Positions 41,157 through 49,879 of a DNA stretch of 64,000 nucleotides are shown here, in pieces (the stretch's first letter is position 1; each line of letters opens with the position of its first letter). The position numbers and the translations under genes are program-made. The DNA comes from Verrucomicrobiota bacterium (GTDB lineage: Bacteria > Verrucomicrobiota > Verrucomicrobiia > Verrucomicrobiales > Verrucomicrobiaceae), in NCBI GenBank assembly GCA_017301975.1, contig JAFLEI010000002.1:62001-126000 (forward strand). The letters run 5' to 3'. The notes under the pieces are model-generated. The model saw nothing but the letters and a program-made list of their open reading frames with translations. It was not told the DNA's origin and made no database searches.

Positions 41157-42380
41157 TCAGGCGTCGAGGCCGAAGGCGGTGTGGACGACGCGGGCGGCGT
41201 TTTCGACTTCGGCTTCGTCAACGATGACGGCGGTCTTGATCTCGCTGGTGGAAATCATCTGGATGTTGATCTTCGCGTCTGCGAGGGCCTTGAACATCTT
41301 GGCGGCGACGCCGCTGTGGCTGCGCATGCCGATGCCGACGACGCTGACCTTGGCGATGCTGCTCTGGGTGCGGAGCTGGGCTTTTTCACCGAGGCCGGGG
41401 AGTTCGGCCTTGAGCACGGCTTCGGCCTTGGCGAGGTCTGCGCCGCTGAGGGTGAAGGAGATGTCAGTGATGCCATCGAAGCTGACGTTCTGGACGATCA
41501 TGTCGATCGTGATGTTGGCGGAGGCGATGGCACCGAAGATGGCGGCGCTGATGCCGGGGCGGTCGGCGACGTCGTCGATGGTGACTTTGGCCTGGTTGCG
41601 CTCGAGGCTGACGCCGCGGACGACGACGGACTCCATGCCGGGGGATTCTTCTTTCACGATGGTACCGGGGTTGTTGTTCATGCTGTTGCGGACTTCAAAG
41701 CGCACACCAAATTTGTTGGCAAACTCGACGCTGCGGCTCTGCATCACCTTGGAGCCGGAGGAGGCCATTTCGAGCATCTCTTCGTAGCTGATCTCGTTGA
41801 TCTTCTGGGCGGTCTTCACGACGCGCGGGTCGCAGGTGTAGACGCCGTCCACGTCGGTGTAGATCTGGCAGAGATCGGCCTTGATGGCGGCGGCCATGGC
41901 GATGGCGGTCAAGTCGCTGCCGCCACGGCCGAGGGTGGTGATTTCGCCGCTGGCGGTTTCGCCTTGGAAACCGGCGAGCATGACGATGTTGCCTTCGTCG
42001 AGCATCTTCTTCACGGCATCCGGGGTGATGTTGACGATGCGGGCCTTGGTGTGGACGCGATCGGTGGAAATGCCTGCCTGGGCGCCGGTGAGGGAGACGG
42101 CCTTGCCACCGAGGGCATTGATGGCCATGGCGGTGAGAGCGATGGTGGTCTGCTCGCCAGTGGCGAGGAGGACGTCCATCTCACGCTCGATGGGGTCGCG
42201 CTCGGGGGAGACTTCTTTGGCCAGGCGGATCAGGTTGTCTGTGACGCCGGACATGGCGGAGACAACGGCGACGACTTGATTGCCAGCACGCTGGGTTTCC
42301 AGAATGCGACGTGCGCAATTGCGGATACGCTCTGGAGTGCCGACGGAGGTGCCGCCGTATTTCTGGACGATGAGTGCCAT
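41157..42380 (-). CDS. lysC: Aspartate kinase (monofunctional, two ACT domains)
   Basis: 407 residues. Catalytic domain: VQKYGGTSVGTPERI, TTLGRGGSDLTAIAMA, IYTDVDGVYTCDPRVV. Two ACT domains (about 265-407) provide feedback control, with ACT-2 signs in VSVVGIGMRSHSGVAAKMF and INIQMISTSEIK. It phosphorylates aspartate at the start of Lys/Thr/Met/DAP synthesis. DAP is also needed for the cell wall. The length and domain order match the LysC-alpha type. No lysine riboswitch was recognised in the 214 bases upstream (42381-42594), which hold nothing else evident. Confidence 0.96.
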   Translation of the reverse strand: MALIVQKYGGTSVGTPERIRNCARRILETQRAGNQVVAVVSAMSGVTDNLIRLAKEVSPERDPIEREMDVLLATGEQTTIALTAMAINALGGKAVSLTGAQAGISTDRVHTKARIVNITPDAVKKMLDEGNIVMLAGFQGETASGEITTLGRGGSDLTAIAMAAAIKADLCQIYTDVDGVYTCDPRVVKTAQKINEISYEEMLEMASSGSKVMQSRSVEFANKFGVRFEVRNSMNNNPGTIVKEESPGMESVVVRGVSLERNQAKVTIDDVADRPGISAAIFGAIASANITIDMIVQNVSFDGITDISFTLSGADLAKAEAVLKAELPGLGEKAQLRTQSSIAKVSVVGIGMRSHSGVAAKMFKALADAKINIQMISTSEIKTAVIVDEAEVENAARVVHTAFGLDA

Positions 42381-42594
42381 GCTGGGGGGTTGGGAAAGGG
42401 CGCGGAAAATGGCATGGTGGGGCGGGTGCGCAAGGACGGAGTTTGGGGAGGGGGAGGGAGTTGACGGTGGTTTACGGTTGTTTCAGAGGCGGAGGGTGGG
42501 CGGAAGTTATGGGTGAGGTGGGGGCGCTGGGCGACGGAGAGGAGTGTCCATGGTACCTGCCGGAATGCGCTGCCGAAGGGAGTCGTGTGACGGT

Positions 42595-43164
42595 TTACGC
42601 GAGGACTTGGCGCTCTTCAGAGGGATCCAAGCGTTTCCATTTTCCGGGCTGCAGGCCTAAATCTGCGAGTGTGAGGCTGCCGATGCTGACGCGGATGAGA
42701 CGGAGGGTGGGGAAGCCGACGGCGGCGGTCATGCGGCGGACCTGGCGGTTTTTGCCTTCGGTGAGTGTGAGCTCGATCCAGGAGGTGGGGATGTTTTTGC
42801 GGACGCGGATGGGAGGATCGCGTGGGGGATGAGCGGGCTCGGTGTCGAGGCGCTGGGCCTTGCAGGGGAGGGAGTGGAAGTCTTTGAGGTCGATGCCGGA
42901 ACGGAGTTTGCGCATGGCTTCGTCGGTGACGGTGCCATCCACCTGGGCGTGATAGGTGCGCGGATGGGCGTGGCGGGGATTGAGGAGGCGGTCGTTCCAG
43001 CGGGCTTCGTCGCTGAGGAGCAGGAGGCCTTCGGAATCGCGATCCAGGCGACCGATGGCGTAGACGTCTGGCGGGAAGCCGAACTCGGCGAGGGTGCGGT
43101 GGGAGGGGTGCTCCTGAGTGAACTGGGAGAGGACGTCGAAGGGCTTGTGGAAAGCGAGGAGCAT
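42595..43164 (-). CDS. rluE: 23S rRNA pseudouridine synthase, RluE/RsuA family
   Basis: 189 residues without an S4 domain. The catalytic Asp lies in GRLDRDSEGLLLLSD, and the KxR-VRRMTAAVGFPTLRLIR block is present. This size and the FHKPFDVLSQF start fit RluE, which makes pseudouridine 2457 in 23S rRNA. It directly follows the zinc-ribbon gene with no gap, so it is the last gene of a three-gene minus-strand operon with the DUF374 acyltransferase. Confidence 0.9.
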   Translation of the reverse strand: MLLAFHKPFDVLSQFTQEHPSHRTLAEFGFPPDVYAIGRLDRDSEGLLLLSDEARWNDRLLNPRHAHPRTYHAQVDGTVTDEAMRKLRSGIDLKDFHSLPCKAQRLDTEPAHPPRDPPIRVRKNIPTSWIELTLTEGKNRQVRRMTAAVGFPTLRLIRVSIGSLTLADLGLQPGKWKRLDPSEERQVLA

Positions 43165-43698
43165 TTACTTCGATCTCAGCGTTGCGAGCTGATGCTCAAG
43201 TTCGGTGCGGCGCTGTTGGTAGCTGGTCTGTGCCGCTTTGCGAGTCTCCCCCTTGAACACGCCCGAGATGCCTGCAAAGAGAGCGAACAGGCCCATGCCG
43301 ACAGGCACGAAGAAGAAAATACCCGGCACGTGTTGCGAACTGGTGAGCGAAGCCATGCTGAAACACACTGCCGCGAAGAAGATCGTGAATACGAGGCCAA
43401 ACCAAGGATTGCCTGGGGGGCGTGGTCCTCTGCGGCTGGGCACCATTGAATTCATCTGCTCAATGCCCCATTCACGATCCAGTTTCTCGATCTCATTTTG
43501 CAGAGCGATGACTTCCAGGCTCCCGGCCATCTTGCCGGTGTTCGCGGCGATCTTGGCGACTTCTTCGGTGAAGATGGAGCTTTCGGTGCGCTTCACCTCC
43601 AGGCTGCTCTGGCAGAACTGGCAGGTGACGAAACGGGTGGCGTCGGAGACTTGAAGCGGAGCGCCGCAGTGGTTGCAACGGACGGAGAGCGTTTCCAT
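43165..43698 (-). CDS. Zinc-ribbon membrane protein, unknown
   Basis: 177 residues. Four Cys (C8, C11, C26, C29 in RCNHCGAPL and TCQFCQSSL) form a typical zinc ribbon. A helical stretch (45-85), two membrane helices (about 98-118 and 124-148) and a charged C-terminal coiled part (YQQRRTELEHQLATL) follow. It stops 0 bases before the rluE start and begins 9 bases after the acyltransferase, so it is in the middle of the operon. Function unknown. Confidence 0.75.
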   Translation of the reverse strand: METLSVRCNHCGAPLQVSDATRFVTCQFCQSSLEVKRTESSIFTEEVAKIAANTGKMAGSLEVIALQNEIEKLDREWGIEQMNSMVPSRRGPRPPGNPWFGLVFTIFFAAVCFSMASLTSSQHVPGIFFFVPVGMGLFALFAGISGVFKGETRKAAQTSYQQRRTELEHQLATLRSK

Positions 43699-43707
43699 GC
43701 CACGAGG

Positions 43708-44367
43708 CTAGCGGGAGGCCTGAAGATTTTCAAGGGTGGTTCCAAAACGCATCACATCTTCTAATGCGAGGCGTTTCTGCTCGAACTCTTCCTCGGTCAT
43801 GCGGCGCGGGACGTGATGGGGTTTGTCGAAGACGAGGGTGACTTTGGAGAAGGGCAGGGGCAGGAGGAATTCATCCCAGGTCTTGAACTGGATGGCATGG
43901 CTGTAGTGCATGTGCACGGGAATGATGGGCACGCCGGTGAGCTGGGCGAGCTTGACGATGCCGGGCTGCACACGATGCAGGGGGCCGCGCGGGCCATCGG
44001 GAGTGATGCCGATCTCGTAGCCTTCACGCGCCTTGGCAGCGAGGGCGATGAGGGCGCTCATTCCTTTCTCGGGTTTGGAGCTTGAGCCGCGCTCGGCATC
44101 GATGCCGAAGCTGGCGCAGACATCGGCGATGATCTGGCCATCGCCGCTGGGGCTGGTCAGGATGGTGCCGGGGACATTGGCGAACCACTCATGGTGCAGC
44201 CAGGGGATGAGGAACATGCGGTTGTGCCAGAAGGACCAGATCCAGCCTTTGCGAGTGGCATCAAACACACCCGCGTCATCCCGCACTTCCCAGCGCAAAG
44301 TCGAGCCGATGCAGCGCATGATTCCTGCGATGATCTTGCCTGCTGATTTGATGCGAATTTTAGCCAT
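43708..44367 (-). CDS. DUF374/lysophospholipid acyltransferase-like protein
   Basis: 219 residues. The conserved SFWHNRMFLIPW (HNR) block and ITPDGPRGP block are typical of DUF374 proteins, which are related to acyltransferases such as LpxL/PlsC by fold. It would transfer an acyl chain to a lipid in the inner membrane; the substrate (lipid A or a phospholipid) is not known. A hydrophobic N-terminus may dip into the membrane. First gene of the operon with the zinc-ribbon protein and rluE. Confidence 0.85.
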   Translation of the reverse strand: MAKIRIKSAGKIIAGIMRCIGSTLRWEVRDDAGVFDATRKGWIWSFWHNRMFLIPWLHHEWFANVPGTILTSPSGDGQIIADVCASFGIDAERGSSSKPEKGMSALIALAAKAREGYEIGITPDGPRGPLHRVQPGIVKLAQLTGVPIIPVHMHYSHAIQFKTWDEFLLPLPFSKVTLVFDKPHHVPRRMTEEEFEQKRLALEDVMRFGTTLENLQASR

Positions 44368-44436
44368 GAGTGTGAGGGCACTGCATGGCGGTGTTCTGAT
44401 CGGCGGTCAAGGTGAGGGATGCCGGTGCAGGGCATG

Positions 44437-44461
44437 AAAAAGGCGGGAGATTTCTCCCGCC
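44437..44461 (-). terminator. Rho-independent terminator of the DUF3592-like gene
   Basis: GGCGGGAGA (44442-44450) pairs with TCTCCCGCC (44453-44461), with a run of T on the minus strand side. It follows the stop at 44494 by about 33 bases. Confidence 0.85.
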
Positions 44462-44493
44462 GTGGATTCATGGCTCATGCTGACAGGGCCTGG

Positions 44494-44934
44494 CTACCAC
44501 TTGCCTGCATACATGATGCCCATGGTGAGCAAGCCGCCAACGAAGGCGCCGATGCCCAAGGTGAAACCCGCCGTGAAGTCTGTGGAGCCGCCGACAAGAA
44601 TGGCGCTGTCCTGAATCGCGGAAGGGAGGTAGCGCACCTTGGCCATCGGATCCGTGACAGCGGTATCACTGGCGTGGGCGGAGAAATAGTTGGAGGTGAC
44701 TTTGAAGGTCTTTTTTACAGGGGCGCCGTTTTGCGGGGTGTAGGATACATCAAACTGGTAGTTGCTATTCTTTCCTTTCTTCCACTCCCCTCCTTCGATG
44801 ATGCCATCCACCGTGACGCCCTCCTTTTCCAGCCTGGCCAGGCGCTCTTTCTCCTGATGGCCGTTGTAGGTGAGGAAGGGGCCGGCGAGGATGGCAATGA
44901 CTGCGGCGATTTTGATTTTGGTGGATGTTTCCAT
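44494..44934 (-). CDS. DUF3592-like membrane protein
   Basis: 146 residues. Membrane helix at about 8-25 and another near 120-142 flank an outside beta part in which GGEWKKGKNSNYQFDVSYTPQNG, TFKVTSNYF and MAKVRYLPSAIQDSAIL match the DUF3592 pattern (modified Ig-like strands ending in V-x-Y-x-P). Role unknown. Single gene with its own terminator. Confidence 0.72.
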   Translation of the reverse strand: METSTKIKIAAVIAILAGPFLTYNGHQEKERLARLEKEGVTVDGIIEGGEWKKGKNSNYQFDVSYTPQNGAPVKKTFKVTSNYFSAHASDTAVTDPMAKVRYLPSAIQDSAILVGGSTDFTAGFTLGIGAFVGGLLTMGIMYAGKW

Positions 44935-45012
44935 GTGATTTGATGGAATTAAGCCGCTGTTTTATCAAAATCAGCCGGAAGGGTCAATGATAATACTCTT
45001 AGATTCAAATCC

Positions 45013-46680
45013 TTAAATGGACTTGACCAACTCAATCACCGAGCGGCCTTCTTCGCGGCGGAAATCAACGAGGTCGAAAATTTCGCTGATGACATGAAGG
45101 CCCAGGCCGCCGATGCGGCATTCGATCGAGGGTGGAGCGACGAGCTTCTGGAAGTCCTCGTTGGTGATGCCTGCGCCGTAATGCTCAATGAGGATGCGAA
45201 CGGAGTCCGGGCATGATTCCATGCGGCAGGTGGCGGCACGCTCAGTGCTGGTGGAGCAGTAGGCGTATTTGCAGATGTTGCTCATTACTTCGTCACAGCC
45301 CAACACGAGGAGGCCGGTGAATTCATCGTTCAGTCCATGATAGGCGGCCCATGTCTCGATGAACTCACGCACGAGGCGCAGCGTGTCGGGATGGCAGGTG
45401 AGGGCGATTTCATCCGGCACTGGTGGCGTGTGATCTGTGATCGTCAGCACAGTGGCGTCGTCTTGATAGCTCGAGTCGTCGGCGAACGTGTGCCATTGCT
45501 CGACGAGGTGTTTTAAGAAACCCTCGCCGCCGTTGGTGTGCTGCATGGCGGCGGCGAAGGCTTTGTCTTCGAAGTATTCGCCCGAACTGTTCTGCACTTC
45601 GAGAATGCCATCTGTGTAGAGCATCCACTGGCGGCCGGTGCTGAAGGGGAGCGACATCTCCGCGTAGCGGGCGGCACATGAAATACCGAGCGGCGCATTG
45701 CCGGGGGCGGCGACTTCTATCCAAGCCCTGCCGTCAAACACCTGGGCACCGGGCAGGCCGGCGCAGCAGAGCCACACACGCCGAATCTTTGGACAAACGA
45801 GCATGGCATTGATGGCGATGAAGCGGCCAGCCTTCATCACGCCACAAAGGCGTCTGTTTAACGTCGCCATCCATTCGGCGAGATTCATGGAGACGCACAG
45901 ATGCGCGGTGGAGGCGATGAGCGTGGTGCCGCGTGCCATGTCGAGAGCTGCAGGCAGGCCTTTGCCGCAGACATCTCCAACACCGAGGAGGATTTTACCA
46001 TCGTCGATCTGGTGCCAGAAATAGAAGTCGCCGCCGACTTCGCTGGCGGGCTCATAGAAGGTCTCGACCGCCACGTTTCCGAGGCGCACCTGAGGTGCGG
46101 GGAGGAAGGAGTTTTGGATCTCGGTGGCGAGCGAGAGCTGCTGCCGGTTTTCGGCTTCCAGAATCGCCTTTTTCTGAGATTCGAGGCGCATGAGCGTCAC
46201 CGCAATGAGGCTGCCAAAAGTCTCGAACATCTCGACGTCCTGAGCGGTGAAAGCTGCGCCGTTATTGGGATTGATCGCCTGCATCACGCCCAGGCAGTGG
46301 TCGCCATCGAGCAGGGGGATGGTGACCATGGCGCGGGTGACGAGGTCGGACTTGTCGGAGGCCGGGCGGAAGTGGCGGGGGTCGGTGAGTGCGTCCTCAA
46401 TGTTGACGGCTTGTTTGGTTGCATAGACGTCACCGGCGATGCCTTTGCCTTTGGGGACACGAACATCCAGTGCATTGATGTGATCGAGTGTGGAGCGGAT
46501 GAGGAGGTCCTCATTGGGGCCGTCGGGCAGGAGGATGGAGCACACTTCGCAGTCCATCACTTCACGTGAACGTTGAAGGATGTGATCGACGAGTTCGACC
46601 AGATTTTGGGTGCTGCTGAGACGGCGCGCCACATCGAGCAGAACGCTTTGGCGAGAGGAGATGGGCTGTGGATTACTCAC
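45013..46680 (-). CDS. GAF - PP2C(SpoIIE) phosphatase - RsbW-like ATPase protein
   Basis: 555 residues if started at the GTG at 46680, which overlaps the mlaD-like stop by 8 bases; an ATG further upstream would run through the mlaD gene. Three domains: GAF sensor (about 10-170); PP2C/SpoIIE phosphatase (190-416, metal Asps D218 in EVGGDFYF, D236 in GVGDVCGKG, D357 in LYTDG, DD at 407-408); and an RsbW/SpoIIAB-like HATPase (425-555, N-box E464-N468, GGLGL at 524-528). The usual adenine-binding Asp of the G1 box is His (H500 in IEHYGAG), so kinase activity is uncertain. Such proteins switch STAS-domain partners on or off by phosphorylation; a STAS gene opens this operon. Last gene of the run xylB-STAS-mlaE-mlaF-mlaD. 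Confidence 0.9.
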   Translation of the reverse strand: MSNPQPISSRQSVLLDVARRLSSTQNLVELVDHILQRSREVMDCEVCSILLPDGPNEDLLIRSTLDHINALDVRVPKGKGIAGDVYATKQAVNIEDALTDPRHFRPASDKSDLVTRAMVTIPLLDGDHCLGVMQAINPNNGAAFTAQDVEMFETFGSLIAVTLMRLESQKKAILEAENRQQLSLATEIQNSFLPAPQVRLGNVAVETFYEPASEVGGDFYFWHQIDDGKILLGVGDVCGKGLPAALDMARGTTLIASTAHLCVSMNLAEWMATLNRRLCGVMKAGRFIAINAMLVCPKIRRVWLCCAGLPGAQVFDGRAWIEVAAPGNAPLGISCAARYAEMSLPFSTGRQWMLYTDGILEVQNSSGEYFEDKAFAAAMQHTNGGEGFLKHLVEQWHTFADDSSYQDDATVLTITDHTPPVPDEIALTCHPDTLRLVREFIETWAAYHGLNDEFTGLLVLGCDEVMSNICKYAYCSTSTERAATCRMESCPDSVRILIEHYGAGITNEDFQKLVAPPSIECRIGGLGLHVISEIFDLVDFRREEGRSVIELVKSI

Positions 46681-47884
46681 GGCGTTTGAAGAGGTCGAGG
46701 AGGCCTTTTTTCTTTTCTTCGGGGGTGGCGCTTTCGGCTGGCATGGGAGTGCTGGCGGCAGGTTTGGCTCCTGAATCGAGTTCTTTGATACGAACGGGGT
46801 AGGGGTCGTGGGTGCGGCGCATGTGCTCGATGAGCTGCTCCTTGGTGGGCACCTCATTGGCTTTGTTGCCAAATATGAGGCGGCTGGGTTTTCCGGCGAG
46901 CGTGCCAGTGATGTACTCACCCCAGATGACGAGGGTGTTCATTTCTTCGACCAAGGTGTTGATCTTGCGCATCGTGGTGTCGAGGTGCTTTTCCAAACCG
47001 GGGCCTGCGGCGTTTTCACCACCGGCGAGCATGCGGTGAACATCGGTGGTGATTTCTTCAATGCGCGCCTTCAGGCCGGGCTTGCCATCCGGTGTGCCTG
47101 CGATGGTGCCATTGAGTTCCTTGGAGAAGCTTTCGAGATTGGCGAGGATGGCGTCCGCGCGATTGGCGAGACCTTTGTCCGCTGCGCCCTTGGGGCCTTT
47201 GACGAGTTCTTGAATGCCTGTGGCGGTGTCTTCGAGCTTGTCGGCCACGGCATTGATCTTTTGACCAAAGCCGGGGGTTTTGCCGTCGCCAGTGAAGGTG
47301 ATTTTGAGCTGCTGAGTGAAGGCCTCGATGTTGGCCAGGGAGTCGGTGATTTTTTTGGAGGCGTCGCCCTTGCCGAGAGGATCGGTGATCTTTTTGAGAT
47401 CGGCGGTGATGTCACGGATGTTGGCGAAGATGGCATCGCCGCCGGGGAGCATCATTTCCAGCAGGCTGCCGAGGCTGGTGGAGGTGAGGCGTGCGCCGTC
47501 GGCGAGGAGGCCGTCTTCGTCATCGAGGCGAATGAGCGCGATGTGTTTTTCGCCCAGCATCGATTCGGCGCTGATGATGACCTTGAGCCTGGCGGGGATG
47601 GGGGCGGGAGAGAAGACCTCGACGTGGACACGCACGGTGTTGCTCTCAAGGATGCGGTCTGCGGGGGCGAGGTGCTCGATGCGATCAACGACACCGATGT
47701 GGTCGCCCGCGAACAGGACGCTGGTATTGCGGTGGATGCCGGTGATGTCGGCAAAGTCGACGGAGAAGCGCAGATGCGGTTTGCGCCAGGGATCGCCTGA
47801 GATGGCGAAGATGAGCGCACCGAGGAGCATCAGGGAGCACAGAATGACGAGGGTCGCCACGGTGGCGTCTTGCTTGTTTTTCAT
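46673..47884 (-). CDS. mlaD: MlaD-like MCE-domain lipid transport protein
   Basis: 403 residues. One N-terminal membrane helix (about 8-30) and an MCE domain (about 38-118: FSVDFADITGIHRNTSVLFAG ... RVHVEVFSPAPIPARLKVIISAESMLGEKHIAL). A long helical part (150-330) follows, with repeats of about 40 residues (for example ITDSLANIEAFTQQL, ADAILANLESFSKEL) and a charged Lys/Glu tail (EEKKKGLLDLFKRRE). MCE proteins form a hexameric ring carrying lipids between the membranes. The long helical part, larger than E. coli MlaD, could form a periplasmic tunnel as in PqiB/YebT or LetB-like relatives. Its ATG overlaps the mlaF stop by 4 bases. Confidence 0.92.
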   Translation of the reverse strand: MKNKQDATVATLVILCSLMLLGALIFAISGDPWRKPHLRFSVDFADITGIHRNTSVLFAGDHIGVVDRIEHLAPADRILESNTVRVHVEVFSPAPIPARLKVIISAESMLGEKHIALIRLDDEDGLLADGARLTSTSLGSLLEMMLPGGDAIFANIRDITADLKKITDPLGKGDASKKITDSLANIEAFTQQLKITFTGDGKTPGFGQKINAVADKLEDTATGIQELVKGPKGAADKGLANRADAILANLESFSKELNGTIAGTPDGKPGLKARIEEITTDVHRMLAGGENAAGPGLEKHLDTTMRKINTLVEEMNTLVIWGEYITGTLAGKPSRLIFGNKANEVPTKEQLIEHMRRTHDPYPVRIKELDSGAKPAASTPMPAESATPEEKKKGLLDLFKRRE

Positions 47885-48765
47885 GGCTTGGAGGACTGAA
47901 TGGCGGAGCGTGAATACATGCCGGTTTCGTTGAGGCCGAGCAATGCCTCGCGGTAAAGTATTTCGCCGGAGTCGTCGCTGCCATCACCCTGGGGATCGCC
48001 GTTGATGAACTGCTGCACGGCGGGGTGGGGATGAGCGCGGATTTCTGCGGGCGTGCCAGAGGCGATGATGCGCCCCTGATTGGGGCCGGTGCCGAGCATG
48101 ATGATGCGGGTGCCGATGCGGAAGACGCTGTTCATGTCATGCGTGACGACGACGACGGTGGCACCGATCTTCTGTGTGAGGCGCTGGGTGAGTTCATCGA
48201 CCACGGCGGTCATGATGGGATCGAGGCCTGCGGTGGGTTCGTCGCTGAAGACGAGAGGTGGGTCCAATGCAAGTGCGCGGGCGAGGGCGGCGCGCTTTTT
48301 CATGCCGCCGCTGATCTCGGAAGGCTTCTTGTGACCATGGCCGGTGAGGCCGACCTGCTCGAGTTTCATTTTGACCACGGTGTCGATCAGTCCGGTGTCT
48401 AGCTGCGTGTGTTCATTCAAGGGGAGGGCCACGTTTTCCGCGACGGTGAGGGATTGGAGCAAGGCGCCGGATTGAAAAAGCATGCCGTAGCGGCCGCGCA
48501 GCTTGCGCATGGCATCCTCATTCATGGTGGTGATCTCCTGGCCGAAGATTTTGATGCTGCCGGAGCTGGGTTTTTCGGTGCCGATGAGGTGGCGGAGCAG
48601 GGTGCTTTTGCCGCAGCCGCTGCCGCCCATGATGATGAAGGTGTCGCCTTCATAGACTTTGAAGCTGACGCCGTTGAGGACTTTCTGAGATCCAAAATGG
48701 CGCACGAGCGAATCGACCTCGATGATCGGTTCGCGGGTGGTCAGGTCTGGAGCGGTGTCTGACAT
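47881..48765 (-). CDS. mlaF: MlaF-like ABC ATPase
   Basis: 294 residues. Walker A MGGSGCGKST, Q-loop GMLFQSGALLQSLTVAENV, signature ISGGMKKRAALARALA, Walker B VFSDEPTAGLDP, switch VVTHDMNSVF. The ISGGMKKR signature is typical of MlaF-type lipid ATPases. A long C-terminal tail (about 240-294, DPQGDGSDDSGEIL) is unusual and could meet the STAS protein, as E. coli MlaF's C-terminal handshake does. It overlaps the mlaE stop by 1 base. Confidence 0.95.
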   Translation of the reverse strand: MSDTAPDLTTREPIIEVDSLVRHFGSQKVLNGVSFKVYEGDTFIIMGGSGCGKSTLLRHLIGTEKPSSGSIKIFGQEITTMNEDAMRKLRGRYGMLFQSGALLQSLTVAENVALPLNEHTQLDTGLIDTVVKMKLEQVGLTGHGHKKPSEISGGMKKRAALARALALDPPLVFSDEPTAGLDPIMTAVVDELTQRLTQKIGATVVVVTHDMNSVFRIGTRIIMLGTGPNQGRIIASGTPAEIRAHPHPAVQQFINGDPQGDGSDDSGEILYREALLGLNETGMYSRSAIQSSKP

Positions 48766-49511
48766 CAGAAGAAGAACAGGGCGGTGAGGAGAGCGTTGGC
48801 GATGAAGACGCTGAGCAGGGAGACAACGACGGAGCGTGTGGTGGCGAGTCCGACGCCTTCGGCACCGCCGGAGACATTCAAGCCGATGCTGCAGGCGATG
48901 GTGACGATGAGCACGCCGAAGACGCCGCTTTTGAGGAGACCTATGCCGATGTCACTCAACGCCACATGCTGCAGCGCGTGAGTGACGAAGAAGGCGGTGG
49001 ACATGTGCAGGGAGAAATGGCCGATGAGCCAGCCACCGGCGAGGCCCACGTAGATGCTGAACACGGTGAGCAGAGGCAGCATGATGACCATGGCGAGAAA
49101 GCGCGGAACGATGAGCCAGGACATGGGAGGGATGGCCATGACCTCAAGGGCTTCGATCTCTTCCGAGACTTTCATGGTGCCGAGCTCGGCTGTGACGGAG
49201 GAACCGCTGCGGCCGATGACGATGACTGCGGTGACCAGCGGTGCGAGTTCGCGGATGAGACTGGAGGATACGAGTCCGGGGACGAAGGCCGTGGCACCGA
49301 GCTTTGCGAGCTGGGCGGCGGACTGCATGGCGAGCACGACGCCGATGGTCAGGGCGGTGAGCGCCGACATGGGCACCGCGTGCACACCGATGCGCACGAT
49401 TTGAGCAAAGGTGTGGTCGATGCGCCAGCCTCTGCCGCGAAAAGGAGCGATGAAGAGCCAGTAGAGCAGGCTTCCGCACAGTTCGAAGTATTGGCGGAAT
49501 GCTTCGGTCAT
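48765..49511 (-). CDS. mlaE: MlaE-like ABC permease
   Basis: 248 residues with about five membrane helices. The MlaE hallmark block RELAPLVTAVIVIGRSGSSVTAELGTMKVSEEIEALEVMAI is intact. It forms the inner-membrane channel with MlaF and the MCE ring, moving phospholipids. It starts 17 bases after the STAS stop and overlaps mlaF. Direction of transport (to or from the outer membrane) cannot be told from sequence. Confidence 0.95.
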   Translation of the reverse strand: MTEAFRQYFELCGSLLYWLFIAPFRGRGWRIDHTFAQIVRIGVHAVPMSALTALTIGVVLAMQSAAQLAKLGATAFVPGLVSSSLIRELAPLVTAVIVIGRSGSSVTAELGTMKVSEEIEALEVMAIPPMSWLIVPRFLAMVIMLPLLTVFSIYVGLAGGWLIGHFSLHMSTAFFVTHALQHVALSDIGIGLLKSGVFGVLIVTIACSIGLNVSGGAEGVGLATTRSVVVSLLSVFIANALLTALFFF

Positions 49512-49528
49512 GGGCGGAGCTGAAAGGA

Positions 49529-49879
49529 CTAACGTTTGCTGGTCAGGTCGGGGGCATTCAAAGCGGCCTCAACCGTGGGCAGATGGGTGATGAAGTCGCC
49601 GAGACGCACGATTTTGAACGAGGCATCCACACGGCCTTGAATGCCAGCGAGCGCAAATTCCGTGCCCGCGCCGCTGGCGTGTTGAAAGTATTCCACCACG
49701 ACGGCCCAGACGGGGGTGTTGACGAAGGTCACCTTGGTGAAGTCAATGATGAGGCGTTTGACGCCGGCCTTCATCTGCTCGCGCACGACTTTTTGGAATT
49801 CGGGCACGGTCGCGAGATCGGCATCGCCCTCGAGTTCGATGACGACGGCGTTGGGGTGGGTGCGAACGGTTGGTTTCAT
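49529..49879 (-). CDS. STAS-domain protein (MlaB-like or anti-sigma antagonist-like)
   Basis: 116 residues, one STAS domain: start VVIELEGDADLATVPEFQK, and the phospho-site loop FTKVTFVNTPVWAVVVEYF. T55 aligns with Thr52 of E. coli MlaB and Ser56 of B. subtilis RsbV, but the preceding Asp is N54 and the residue after is Pro, so the motif departs from D-S/T-S/T-G-L. As MlaB it would bind MlaF and switch the transporter; as an RsbV-like protein it would bind the HATPase domain. It is 15 bases downstream of xylB and 17 upstream of mlaE. Confidence 0.88.
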   Translation of the reverse strand: MKPTVRTHPNAVVIELEGDADLATVPEFQKVVREQMKAGVKRLIIDFTKVTFVNTPVWAVVVEYFQHASGAGTEFALAGIQGRVDASFKIVRLGDFITHLPTVEAALNAPDLTSKR

